Shown: in pieces, positions 31,601-42,235 of the stretch
Layout of the letters: each line of letters begins with the position of its first letter
Position numbering within the stretch: the first letter of the stretch is position 1
NCBI GenBank assembly: GCA_002118135.1
Contig: BDIU01000135.1
Location: 221,655-285,654 of the forward strand
DNA: 64,000 bases
Reading direction: 5' to 3'
Source: Trebouxia sp. TZW2008
Taxonomy: Eukaryota; Chlorophyta; Trebouxiophyceae; Trebouxiales; Trebouxiaceae
Made by a program: the position numbers and the translations under genes
The notes under the pieces: model-generated
The model's input: the letters and a program-made list of their open reading frames with translations, nothing else
The model's database searches: none
What the model was told of the DNA's origin: nothing

Positions 31601-33455
31601 AAAGTGAGGACAGAAAACCTTTTGTTGATTGTGCTGTGAGTCTTGCTTGCTTGCCTCACCTACGATGTGACCAATGACAGGGCAGCACTCTGTACCATCC
31701 ACCAAGCCTCCTCCCACAATGTGAAGTTGATTGAGGTAGGAGAACAGCTGGTTGACTGCCTGAGTCCCACCTGTCCAGCTTGACAGAATCTTTGCATTCT
31801 CCTCTGGACCCTGAACACAGCAAATAAGTACTAATGGCCCTTGGGCCTCGTGAATGCAGCCATTTCTAACCTCGCGGCTGCTACGATGCCTATGGGAGCT
31901 TATCTGAGCAATGATCGATCTGACATGCCTCATGCCAATGCCACTGGGAGCTGCTTTTGACAGCATACAATGCAGACAAGCCAAAGTTGAGGACAACTTA
32001 CACAGTTGATCATCATCAGCCTACACATCAGGTGCCTGAGACAAAGGCGGACAGCATCAATGAGCTTGCTGTCTTCATAGCGAGTTCTCAGTCAAGCATC
32101 ATAATAGATTTTAAAAGGACAATCTGCAATCCAACTGCACCATCTCTTTCTGCTCGCCTTGCTAACAGCAACACGGAAGTGCTACTCTACCACTGAGTCT
32201 GCCAGCAAGGCATACTTCAAGGAGAGTGTGCAGGAGACATTTGAAGTTAGCCCTTCTGCAATCCATTTTACGGTCAGCAGTCATGACTCAAATGTCCAAA
32301 TCTGCTCTTGCAATCAGCAATACAAAGCACACCATTGGAGGATGTGGAGCTTTTAAGCGGGTAAGGCTCTGCCTGTTGGTGGCTCTTATGTCAGCAGTCA
32401 GGTCAAAAGAGGTCGGCTTTGGTTTTGTACTCAGCGTGCAAAGCATGCGCTCAGCATAGCACAACGTACCCGAGGAGGGTGTGGAGCGGGAAGCGGCTGA
32501 GGCTCAGGCTCTTGCTGACTCTGCTGGATTGGCTGATCTGCTGGTTCAACAGTCTCGTGTGAGCTTTCAGGCACGTTGATCTTGAGAAAAGGGCCAGGTT
32601 GCAAGGCAGCTTCTGCAGCAGTTGGGGTGACTGATCGTGACTCTGCTGGAGAGCTGTCCTCAGAACCGCTGCTCTGCACAAAGTTGTTTGCGCTGTCTTC
32701 AGCTACAAGCTTTGGAGCTATCATCTGCAACGCAGTGACATGCTGTTGCATTCAGTTCTCTTTGTAACAACTGCTTTGATTACCAAGAGATCTGTCCTGA
32801 TATCAGGTTGTCCTGACTGACAGGTGCGGTTGCAGTCAGAATGCAGCAGTGGTAGCCAATGACACACAATGAGTGTCCTTACAAAAAGAAGTTAATGTAC
32901 ACACTGTTCTTGAATTTGGAGCATTTGTTTGGTGACGACAATTGATCAGGTATTGCAGAAAAGTGCGTGCATAAGTGTGTGACATCCTAAGCATGCGAGA
33001 CAAGAAGTGTGGAGCTCATACCCCTGTCTCACGTAGGCTTTGAACAGACTCCAGCAGCACATCAGCATCTTGTTTGTTCTCAGCAAATCTGTACACATCT
33101 GCTGCAGACAGCTGCAGGACCCTCTGCAGAAAATAGGCTGCGCTGAGTTCAGCATGCCAAGCTTCAGTGCTATGACATAATTTCTACTTCATTTTGTAGC
33201 AGTACAACAGTATGTCAAAGTCCTGTTTTGTCTTGCCTTGCCAGAAATGTTCTTGAAGGCGTCTTCATACTTGCTCATTTCCAAGACGCTGAGCCACTTG
33301 TAAACATCGCTCTTCTTCCAGTCTTCCACCTTACGCTGCATGACAAGACAAGTGGCTATGTGCCCGTTCACCGAGACAGCTGGCAAAGTGACAGCCTGCA
33401 GCCTGATCACCTTGGACATTTTCCTGTCGATTGATTTGGTCCTGAAGAATCCCAT
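22620..33455 (-). CDS. SAM + MLKL/MCA-like helical bundle + EF-hands + two TPPP (p25-alpha) domains, 21 exons
   Basis: Exons: 33411-33455, 33237-33335, 33022-33123, 32470-32724, 31660-31810, 31174-31380, 30830-30912, 30403-30591, 30085-30177, 29740-29781, 29417-29488, 28791-28962, 28302-28462, 27854-28021, 27224-27347, 25701-25895, 24690-24829, 24287-24400, 23699-23809, 23195-23369, 22620-22726; 934 aa with every phase consistent. In order: SAM domain (WKKSDVYKWLSVLEMSKYEDAF, first 20 residues of the signature; about 20-80); a helical bundle like the N-terminal domain of MLKL and plant MCA (ARGHKANCLLLDSFLQDVM, LIESAIELVDGCNKAG; about 170-315); EF-hand loops DKNRSGALEFEE and DTDGDGQVTFED; TPPP-1 (FSKLCRDAKLLGK, about 505-650); a Ser-Gly-Thr-Ala-Arg linker; TPPP-2 (FAKLCRDSGLLGG, ending GVYSQGGPSVVDKR). 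TPPPs bind tubulin, and EF-hands suggest calcium control. One GC donor follows exon 2. Function is inferred. Confidence 0.88.
24835..25620 (-). repeat. Five echoes of the exon 24690-24829 start
   Basis: The real exon begins after GCAG with GSRAGPSPSGSATARG. Upstream in the transcript five copies, about 115-245 bases apart, begin near 25600, 25475, 25345, 25225 and 25085 and read GSRARPSSCGIGVAT, GSRAGLYPCGSATASQ, GSRAWLSPSGSATTSQ, GSRACLSPCAV-like and GRRAGLSPTGSATAS. All keep the acceptor-like GCAG and lose similarity after about 50 bases. Confidence 0.88.
25896..26460 (-). repeat. Three echoes of the exon 25701-25895 start
   Basis: The real exon starts after CAG with GVGSPLSGSMTARAGP. Upstream copies with start sites near 26435, 26270 and 26041 read GVDSPISGSITAWPRF, VSSSPLHCSMTAQAVP and LGSSLSGSRTAQTGP. 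All have an AG acceptor in the same phase. They diverge after roughly 60 bases and have no donor equivalent to that of the real exon. Confidence 0.85.
26473..26641. mobile_element. MITE-like inverted-repeat element, copy A
   Basis: About 170 bases bounded by ACAGTACTTTCTCT at the left and the inverse of ACAGTAACTCTTCT at the right. The interior contains CCTTGGTGATCAAGA, ATGCAGTCGGAATGTAG and GTCCTTACATCAGG, shared with copies elsewhere in the window. It lies within the TPPP-gene intron. Confidence 0.65.
27690..27853 (-). repeat. Donor-side echoes of TPPP exon 27854-28021
   Basis: The exon ends SGTKAGYVKFHDDK followed by GTGTTC. Two copies follow in the transcript: AGCVKFHDD at 27795-27815 and SSTQAGYVKLHDDK plus GTTTGC at 27712-27755. 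The second keeps frame and a GT donor, so it could be spliced as an alternative. Confidence 0.85.
32753..32899. mobile_element. MITE-like inverted-repeat element, copy B
   Basis: Left end CAGTTCTCTTTGTAACAAC, interior TTGATTACCAAGAG, TTGCAGTCAGAATGCAG and GAGTGTCCTTAC, right end AAAAAGAAGTTAATGTA. The order is the same as copy A. It is located in an intron of the TPPP gene. Confidence 0.65.
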
Positions 33456-36400
33456 CACTTCTGCTGTTCAGTGTTCACCTGCAGAGCACAAAGCCACACG
33501 TCCTGGCCTCGCCTACAGAGGAGTCTGAACCGCAAAGTAGCACCATGCTGAAGCGCTGCTAGATAGAAAGCATCTCGTTGACTCAGCAAATCATGCTGTC
33601 TCCCGATTGCAGAGAATGTGCAGCGTATACAACGAGCAGGAGCTTAATATCTTCCAATACCTTAAGTGGACAGTCACTGGTCGAATAGGTGCTCAATTGA
33701 AACACCTTGCTGACGGCAATGTGAGATCTATACGCCCTGACTCGACGTCAGCATAGCAATGACATGGTCAAACCGGCTCGAGCACGACAAGGTGATATAG
33801 CTGACGCTGATATAGGAACGAGTGATCAGAGTTGCGTTCGCGCACAACCGTTCGCACGCACCGACGCAGCTCAATGCTCGGAGCACACAAGGCTCATGCA
33901 GACGATCTTTGCATCAGTTGCGCCGGAACCTTGCCTGGCGATTTGACTTTCACAAGCTTGCAGGAAAGTGCTTAGTCTTCGCCAGGTGAGATTGAGTTTT
34001 GTTTCCCCAGCACGTGCTGTGCTGCAGCTTCTGCAGTCAGCCTGACAGACTTTGATACACTTGCATGAAAAGAGAAGAAAAAAGAAAAGTCTGCGCCGTC
34101 AGGCGTCATAACGGGAGCAAGAGGCAGCCCGAGATTGCTGCTTTCAAAGCAACAACCCATACACTTGCGTGCGTCTGCTGTCAGCCATGCAGTGCTTGAT
34201 GCCAGATGATTGTTTGTTACGTGTCATGTTTGCCAGTCACAGCATTGCATTGAGATAACAAAGACAGAGCGCTGAAACTTTGAAAGACAAGATATTGCAG
34301 CAGCATATATTGATCATGGGCTTGACATTGACCCCTCAGATGCCTCCTCAGACTGTAGACCATGCAAGAGATGTCATGCACACCTTGCTGCTTTCGTTGC
34401 TGGAGCAGGATGCATGCCTGTTGCGAGACATGCCCAACTTCAGCAGAAAATGTTGGCATACTGTGCAGCAGAACGCACTTTCTGTTAAAGCCTGCATGCT
34501 GAGCTGTTGATGCCAGTCCAAGGCACACCGCACAAGCCATCCCTGCCAGGCCTTGCAGGTGATTTGGGCCCAAACTCAGAGCTGTTGCCTAATATCTGTG
34601 AGTGTAGACGCCTATGCAGCAAGCACTGGACCGTGACACAGCATGCTGTCAACGCCCTAAAAGGTTACAGTGCATTTATGGGATATGTTTCCAACTAGAT
34701 GGCGAGGCGCCAAGTCCTCACACTGCTACATCGCACAGCAAACCTTGCTCAGCCTGACAATGCATACAGCAGCTACAAAGGCGCTCACCATGTTGCACAT
34801 ACTGCTGGCTCAGGTTTTAAGCAACTCAGCACATGTCAGAGGGCCTGCTGTTATGTTCAAAAGCTTCGCAACAGCTGACAACATTTCTGCTTGTGGCTGG
34901 AAAGCACAGCATGTGGCAGTGGCACAAAGCACTGCCAGGTCAAATGATGCAGTCAACAAATCTCTATGCTGGTCCTGACGGTCTATGTGTGGCAAGGCTG
35001 CAGGTCTCAGATTCATTGAGCCAGGTCCGTGTTCATGGAGAACAGCAGACATGAAAAGGCTGCCATGACATCTCCTGTAATAATAGCCAATGAGCATACA
35101 ACGGTGAGCACGGGTGTTCAAGTTGAAATATGCCACTCTAGCATAACGTCTTTGCTACTCATTGCAGTGGAAGCCATCTGTGGCATACAAGCTGCCTTAA
35201 TAGAGTTGGTGCAGAGAGATCCGTTGATACTCCTTGACATAGCCCAGCTAGAACTTGTGTGCCACAGGCAGTGGGCCCAGCTCACAGGCAATCACTGACA
35301 GAGGGGATCACAGACTGGCAGGGTCTGAGTGTAACCAGCTGTTTGTTGCAATTTAAATGGCGATCTAGCTTGAGCTACTCAGTAGCACTGCGGCAGCTGG
35401 TGAAACAAATTGGCTGTGCACTGCAGACAATTAGCAAAAATCTCCCACAAAACTCAGCACGCTCCAATGAGTTGCCTGAGTTTACTCAGCGTTTAATTGC
35501 TGGTCTGATCAGCTAGCACTGGTCAGGAGCGTCTGCGCTTGTCTGCCACACTGTGTATGAGTGTTCCAACCAGTTTGCTGCTGCATGGGCAGCACCTGGC
35601 TGCAGTAAGGTCAGTAAAAGCAGCAGACTGTGACGATTCTGCCTTCGGCCTAGCTTTGCTGTATTGAAGACTCAAAGCCGTATATTGTTGTTTGATCTTG
35701 AGCCTATTTCTCATGCATTGGCCTACTCTCATGCATTGGCCTCACTTTATTGCGCTAGAGACTGAAGTCTCCTTGCACTGGCCAGCTGGCCAGCCAGCTC
35801 CAATGAGCCAGTTCAATGCTGACTATGCACACCATGCATACTGTACCTCCTACAGGAGGCATTGTAAACAAGAGAGAGGGCAACTTTACATGCATCAACC
35901 AGCTATCAAGGCTGATTGCACGTGCCGCATGGTGGCATGTTCATGAAGTCAAGGCAGTCTATGATAATTTCGATGATTGCTCAAAAGCTGATTCAGTCTA
36001 GGCAGACTTTAAGCTCAGCTCCTGCGCCTTGCTATGAGTTGACATGGTGCTACACCGCCCTTGATCATCTCTTTCATAAGATTGCATCACACGTGTGGCT
36101 GTATGCCACTGGTCGGTAGGCAAGCGGAGCTTTTAGCTCCGCAGCAAAAGGCACCTGGATTGCATGACCAATGCGACCCTGCAGTCTGACATGATAGTTG
36201 CCAAGTTTGGCAGTCCCAACGCTGAATTTCGGGACTCCGGTTTCTCAAGAAGAAGAAGGGATCACTTTTCTGACCAATGTTGTTATGACATTATGCTCTG
36301 CAAGTCCTTGGATCAAGCACGAATTTCTGAGCGCGAACTACCGTCGGCGACCCGGTATCGCCAGGGCCAAGCGTTGAAAGGTGAGTGCAGCAGAAAGTTG

Positions 36401-37392
36401 CTCAACGCAACGACTGCATGTGTACCGACAGCGACAGCACTAGCGTTACCAACCGACGGGTTGATCTGCAGACCTAACATCGACAGCAACGTCGTCAGCA
36501 GCGCTCACAACCTCTTGTACGTGATGCAGGCACACAAAATCAGCAACGACGGCTCTCTTTTCCAGCTGGTGCGTGTCTGCCGTCTGCCGTGCGATTTTCA
36601 ATGCAGATATATGTTCTCAAAACTGCAGACACAATTTTGTAGCCTGTTTGGGTGTCATTCAATTGCTAAGGATTGCAAAGACTTTACACATGCTCGATTT
36701 GATGAGAGTTAATCTCTGGCTGAAGTGACTGCAGGAACTCTGCAGCAATTGCAAGGGCAACTCAGACTCCACTCGACAAAACCAACCAAATTCCGAGCAT
36801 TTGCCAAGCAGACTAACTTCAAGGTGAGCTGCCCATGAGATATACAAAATTCATTGCATTTGACGAGTCCTGCAGTGTGTATGTTTTTAAGTCTATGTCA
36901 TGGACCAAGATGACCCCAGCTTGCGCGCTTAGTGCACAAGGCTGTGGCCGTGCAGATGTTGTGCTAATGTGTCAGAAAACAAAATATACCCACCACAAAG
37001 CTAGACTCACTAGCTTATGTGCTACATTGTTACAATATGTGGCTTGATGCTATGTGCAAAGCGTACTGCATCATGCTGCTGTGTCGTTCTTTTGACTGCT
37101 TTCTGAGGTCACAAACCTTAGCCAACATAGCTGTGCATGGTTTTGCAAGAGCATTTTTTGTGTATGCCCTGCTGAGGTGCAGCAGCTGAACTTCAGCAAT
37201 TGTTTGCAACACAGGAAATGTTGCATATTGATGGCATGGCACTTGTGGAGTTTACAAATCTGCTGTATACACATCTGAGTCTGTACACCATGATGAAGTA
37301 AGCAGATGACTGACTGCACTGCCGCGCTGCAGGTGTGTCTCTGTTTGACCACAAGCTCATCCCTCAAGCAAGCAACACAGCAAGTTCCCAGC
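33456..37392. other. Unresolved interval upstream of TPPP and MDR genes
   Basis: Short open frames occur on both strands, none with a recognised motif. The 3' end may contain 5' UTR sequence of the oxidoreductase gene, and 33456-33500 is probably TPPP leader with an in-leader CTCTGCAG acceptor. A 182-codon plus-strand frame (36164-36712) is listed separately. A GCGGAGCT / AGCTCCGC hairpin with a 3-base loop lies at 36124-36142. Confidence 0.35.
36164..36712 (+). CDS. Hypothetical open frame, 182 aa
   Basis: Uninterrupted from ATG 36164. The sequence has no family motif, membrane segment or repeat that I recognise. It lies on the same strand as, and 680 bases upstream of, the oxidoreductase start. 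It could be an exon of an unknown gene, a leader region, or chance. Confidence 0.2.
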   Translation: MTNATLQSDMIVAKFGSPNAEFRDSGFSRRRRDHFSDQCCYDIMLCKSLDQARISERELPSATRYRQGQALKGECSRKLLNATTACVPTATALALPTDGLICRPNIDSNVVSSAHNLLYVMQAHKISNDGSLFQLVRVCRLPCDFQCRYMFSKLQTQFCSLFGCHSIAKDCKDFTHARFDES

Positions 37393-38903
37393 ATGATGAA
37401 GGCAGTGGTCATATATGAAGCTGGGGGGCCAGAAGTGCTGAAGGTAGAGAGCCGGCCGATCCCAATTCCTCGTGCTGGCCAGGTGTTGATCCGCGTGAAA
37501 GCTTTCGGACTGAATCGTTCTGAGCTTTTCACCCGGCAAGGTCACTCGCCGTCAGTCCCTTTTCCTCGCGTCTTGGGCATTGAGGCTGTCGGACTGGTCG
37601 AGGACGCACCTGGTCAGGAGTTCCAGAAGGGTACCGCAGTAGCTACTGCTATGGGCGGCATGGGTCGGCAGTTTGATGGTGGCTACGCCGAATTCACTTG
37701 TGTGCCCGCTACTCAAGTTCAGGTGTGCCTCGCTCCAGCTGCTGCCTCTGATCATTCAGTCGTCTGAGCAAGAAAGTCTGCTGTGGCGCAAGTACTGTGA
37801 TTTGCGTTGCGACAATTGCATGCGCATGGCAGTGGCCCCGATGGTCGCAAGGTCTCGCGGCATGGCATCACAGTGCACAGTTTGACCCTCGGATGCCGCG
37901 AGTCTGGAGGAGACGTCTGCATGTCGGACCAACAGTTGCCTGCAATTTTGCCTGTTTGCTGCTGCGAACGAGCAGTCTCCCGCTTCTGTTCCGCGAACTG
38001 TTCTGTTGGGCCTTTGGATCTGCAAGACCAGGGGGGGAGACCCCGGTCGGCCCCCTGATTGCCCCCTTATTTCATATTTTGCCTTTTCACCTTCTTGGGA
38101 GTCTTCGAGCCCCACTGGGGTTGCTGGTCGATCGAGGCCTGGCTTATCGCTCGGGGTTGCCCGACCCTGCAGTTGTTTGTCTGTTCTGCGCGCGTGGGAG
38201 ACTTGTGTCAACTGGTCGCAAAACTCGCGCTAGGCATAATCTTAATCCATTCTTTCTAATATTGTAGGCTATAGACAGTCAGCTGCCCTGGGAGACGCTC
38301 GGCGCTGTTCCAGAAATGCTACAGACGGCTTGGGGCTCGCTCTTCAAGTCCCTCCGACTGCAGAAGGGCGAACGCCTCCTAGTGCGCGGAGGCACGACTT
38401 CGGTCGGTCTGGCTGCTGCAGCCATCGCCAAGAACTATGGTGCAAAGGTAGCGGCCACCACTCGCAGCTCAACTCGAGAAGCCTTGGTTCGGTCCAGCGG
38501 CGCTGAGCACGTCTTCATTGATACTGGCTCGATCGCAGAACAGGTGAAGAAATCAGGCGGGGTCGACAAGGTGCTTGAGCTGGTGGGCACGACCACATTG
38601 CTGGACTCCATCTCATGTGCCAATGAGCAGGGTATCATTTGCATGACAGGCATGGTTGGTAACAGCTGGGCACTTGACAATTTCAGCCCAATGGACTCAA
38701 TCCCTACTGCTGTCAGCCTGACAACTTATTCTGGAGGTCCAGAGGATTTCATGGCAACACCTTTGGCTGACCTCGTCAAGCAAATTGCAGCAGGCACCCT
38801 GAAGGTCCATGTTGGCAAGGTCTTTCATCTGGATCAGATTGTTGAGGCGCACCATTGCATGGAAGAAAACAAGGCAGGCGGCAAGATTGTGGTGCTAACT
38901 TGA
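37393..38903 (+). CDS. Zinc-independent MDR / quinone oxidoreductase-like protein, two exons
   Basis: Medium-chain dehydrogenase/reductase of the NADPH:quinone oxidoreductase type. Exons 37393-37722 and 38268-38903 join in phase 0 ([13 protein letters not shown]) to give 321 aa. The N-terminal GroES-like part has [35 protein letters not shown] and the [15 protein letters not shown] motif. The Rossmann part has [18 protein letters not shown], a variant of the usual GA-x-GGVG nucleotide loop, and ends AGGKIVVLT. Structural-zinc cysteines are absent, as in quinone reductases. Two ATGs (37393, 37396) are adjacent. No transit peptide is evident. The single intron is G/C-rich and unusual. Confidence 0.92.
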
Positions 38904-40008
38904 AGCTTTAAGCATTCATTCCAAATGCTTAGCTATCACATCTGATGTCCTTTGCTAGCCCAATAGTGCAGTGTCAGCGTTTGAGTCATCAGCTTGAACA
39001 GGCAAGGCACACGAAAGGAGACTGACTCAATTTGTCAAACAGTTCTTTCATAAAGGTCAAGCCTATCTGACGAAATCAAAGCAGCTGTTACATTGATGTT
39101 ACTGTTGGTTGAATGTGATGATACCTTGGATGTACAGCTGAACTCAAAATCCTGGGCTATGTATGTAAAGCATTTACTTTGAAAAAGTACGGCTTTGTAC
39201 AGGTGATGTTCAAGGGCTAAATGCCAATTCTGAGTTGTTGCAGTACTGATAGATGCAAGTGTAAGATGCTGCAAAATTTGTCCAATCTTGCAGATTTGCC
39301 TGTGTTAGTTACCTGTGGCTTGATCTGTCATGGGACTCTGCAACTGATTTCAAGTAGAACAAGTCTGTGATGAAGTAAGTGCAAATGCAATTTGAAATAG
39401 GCAGTGGCAACCCAAAAAGTGTGCAATTTTGGAATTGCTTCTGTCTGCATGCATACATATTTGCATAAATTGCATCTTGTAGCATGTTGCCTGATGCACT
39501 GAAGTCATATCCGAATGGCTGTTCATGAGGCACAATCATGTCTGCTGCTGGCAACTGCTAACTGCAGCTCACTTCATGTAGCATCTTCAGAAACAGTTTG
39601 AAATTGATGCTTGCAGCTCACTGACAGCACTCGTGGTGCCTTTTTGGACCATAAGCGGCCTCAGCAGTGTGCAACAAGTATGAACTACTTTTCCACATGC
39701 CTTCTGTCAAGCATAGCAAGTCACCAAGTCACAATGCCTGCTCAAGTCGTGTACTTCGTCCCATGCATATGCTGTGCCCAAGTCCACAAGTACAACATAG
39801 ACGCTTGCTCAGTGTGCTGCATGTTCCTGTCAAATTGCAATATGACGAGGGACATGCAGCACGTCTCAGTTCGACCTTTCAGTTTGCAATCTGAAGCGGC
39901 GGAAGAAGAAGTCGAGGTTGGCTCGTCAAAAGCCTGAGATATCGATTCAAACCAGAACAGGTGCAGATCACAGCAACGTTTGGTGCAACGGGCTGCTGCA
40001 GAGCCACG
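38904..40008. other. Intergenic region, MDR to expansin
   Basis: About 1.1 kb between two tandem plus-strand genes. I find no recognisable coding sequence or repeat. It should contain the oxidoreductase 3' UTR and the expansin promoter and leader. Confidence 0.35.
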
Positions 40009-41583
40009 ATGACAATGCAACGTGCCTTGTTGCTGCTGCTGAATGCTGTCGCTTGCCTAGCACTCAACTCTCAGGGTGATCTGGAGAATGCATGGCTGTC
40101 ACAGATCACTGGCACATCTCACATAGAGAGCTCAGGGCCTATCAGTTATGACTTTGCGCAAGGCCGAGCAACAAATTATGCGTACAATCAAGCAGGATCT
40201 TGCGGGTACCTGTCTTCGCGTCGCGCGGCAAGGCGTAGCACTCGAGTTGCAGCTGTTGTTCAGCAACTTCACTTGAGTTTGTTTGCTTGCAGTTACGGCC
40301 CGATCTTCCCCGATGAAAGTTTGGGCGATCCGTTGTCAATCCTGGCAATACCTGACTGCTCGCCTCTGTTTCCAGGTCCGTACTGCGTTTCTCATCTGCG
40401 CAGCTGCACCTTGCTCTGAAGCTACGTGAGCTGCAGGCTCTTGCGGGAACTGCTTTGAGGTCAAGTGCTATAACAGCATTTTTGAGGACGACAACGGTCT
40501 TCAGCTTGACCGCTCAAGCGTTTGCTACGATGAGACAGCCTCGGTTGTCCTCAGAAACGTTGACAGCTGCCCTTCGTGAGTTTCGGCTTGACTCAATTCA
40601 TTATTTACATGTTTGCCAGTGATGTTCCATGTGTTTTCTGGAGACAGTTTCAGCTCAAGCATACTGGACGTACAGACATGCCAGAATCAAACTATGCTAC
40701 AGTAGAGATTTTTTTTCCTGTATGCAGGTACTACCCCGCAAATCTAGACAGCAATAACAGATGGTGCAGGTGTCAAAACTTGCCTCATTTTGACATTGCT
40801 ACTGAAGCCTTTGCAAGATTAGCTGATCTGAAGTGGGGTGTCATTGGGACCATGTGGCGTCAAGTTGACTGTGGCTACACACCTGAAAACCCAGCGCCTG
40901 TCACAGACACCACCATGTATGCTTCAGCATTGCCAGACAGCTCTCAGGACTTGCACCGTACTCAGACCGACTGGACAGGTCTTGTTGCTTCCTGGGTTAC
41001 AGTTGAAGACTACCAGGCGCTCAACCCTGAGCAAGTGAACCCACCCAACATTTACAGCACAGCATCTGGGGATTTGCTGCCAGGATGGAAGACATACAAT
41101 GTGCAGAGCGGCAATGCCTTGCCATACAATGGGTCTGCACCATCCCCTCCTGTGACGACTGGCAGAGGCGGCACTGGGACGCCTAGCTGCACCTATGCTG
41201 GGTCCGGACAAGGGGTGGGCTTTTATTCTGACACTTTGACAGCAGTCAACACCACATTGCTCCAGTTCTGGGTGTACACTGCCAACATCACGTCCTTTGA
41301 TGCCGATGTCACGATCGGCAACCACGCCAACTCTTCAGGGACCTGTCCTTATGCATCATTGGACGTGGTCAGGCCTATCACCGAGGATGCTGGCTGGATC
41401 AGCTACAGCATTTTTGTTCCAAGTCTGCAAAGCACGGACACCTGCAGTGCGCTGTCAAGCGCTGACACCAAGATCTTTGTCGGCTGTGATGGGCGTCCCG
41501 CAGACCAAATTAACGCGGTTTTCTTCGTTAACTCCCGTCCAGATGCGCAGTGGTTGTGTCTTGACGATATTTTATGGCGCTGA
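40009..41583 (+). CDS. Secreted expansin-like protein (DPBB domain) with extra C-terminal domain, four exons
   Basis: Expansins loosen cell-wall polysaccharides without hydrolysis. Exons 40009-40205, 40293-40375, 40437-40575 and 40728-41583 give 424 aa in phase. Residues 1-20 form a signal peptide (QRALLLLLNAVACLAL). The six-stranded barrel domain shows ATNYAYNQAGSCGY, CGNCFEVKC, VVLRNVDSCPS, the HFDIATEAFARLA motif corresponding to HFDLS, and GVIGTMWRQVDC. After it come about 220 residues unlike the usual 90-residue expansin C-domain: a Ser/Pro/Gly-rich linker near residue 270, then a beta-rich Cys-containing segment ending QWLCLDDILWR, possibly a carbohydrate-binding jelly roll (inference). 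ATG 40015 is an alternative start. Confidence 0.87.
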
Positions 41584-42235
41584 ACCCCCTATCGAACCCC
41601 TTTTGGCTCCCCGCTTTCCTTACTCCCTGTTGCTGAGGTGTGCTGCTATGACATTGCTGGGACGCAATAAAAGCATTGATGACTGCATGTGCCTTTGGAG
41701 CGGTGTTGCCTGTACATGTCTCCTCAGCCCTCATGCTCAAATAGAAATAATGCACTTGTTTTATGATAGTTATTCCAAACGCTTCATAGTTTCACAGATG
41801 ACATCCCTTTTATGCTAAAGCTTTAGCATCAGGATTGTCATTTATTTGTCAACAATTGCATGTGAAATTACCTCTTGGAAATCGACCACACACTGCAGGA
41901 CCAATTTTTATGCAACGTGCACTGATTCATTGGTGCATTTGCATACTACGACATTGCCTGCTGTTCAGCTGCTGCAGCACATACATGCTCGTAGCTGAGT
42001 GACTGCTTTGCATGACCACATGTGCAGAGTTCAATAAACATGACAGTCTTATCTGTACTCAATGACTCCTTGGGTGCTCAGTCACAGAATGCTTCCACCA
42101 CAAAGCGTAAACTCTGGGAATGGCATTGGTAGCTGTTGCATTGTTCACAGCTGAAAGCAGACTGTTAGTTTGCAGCATGACCTTATTGATCATAAGTTGG
42201 ATAGCAAAGACAGCATGCGAATCAAACTGATATTG
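41584..42235. other. Convergent intergenic region, expansin and LETM1-like
   Basis: Expected to hold both 3' UTRs. No coding signal is seen. An AATAAA-like string occurs about 80 bases past the expansin stop, but algal polyadenylation signals cannot be assigned with confidence. Confidence 0.35.

Noticed and set aside
37797..38267. Long plus-strand open frames inside the oxidoreductase intron
   Set aside because: They interrupt a conserved MDR protein whose exons join perfectly in phase on either side; G/C richness alone reduces stops.
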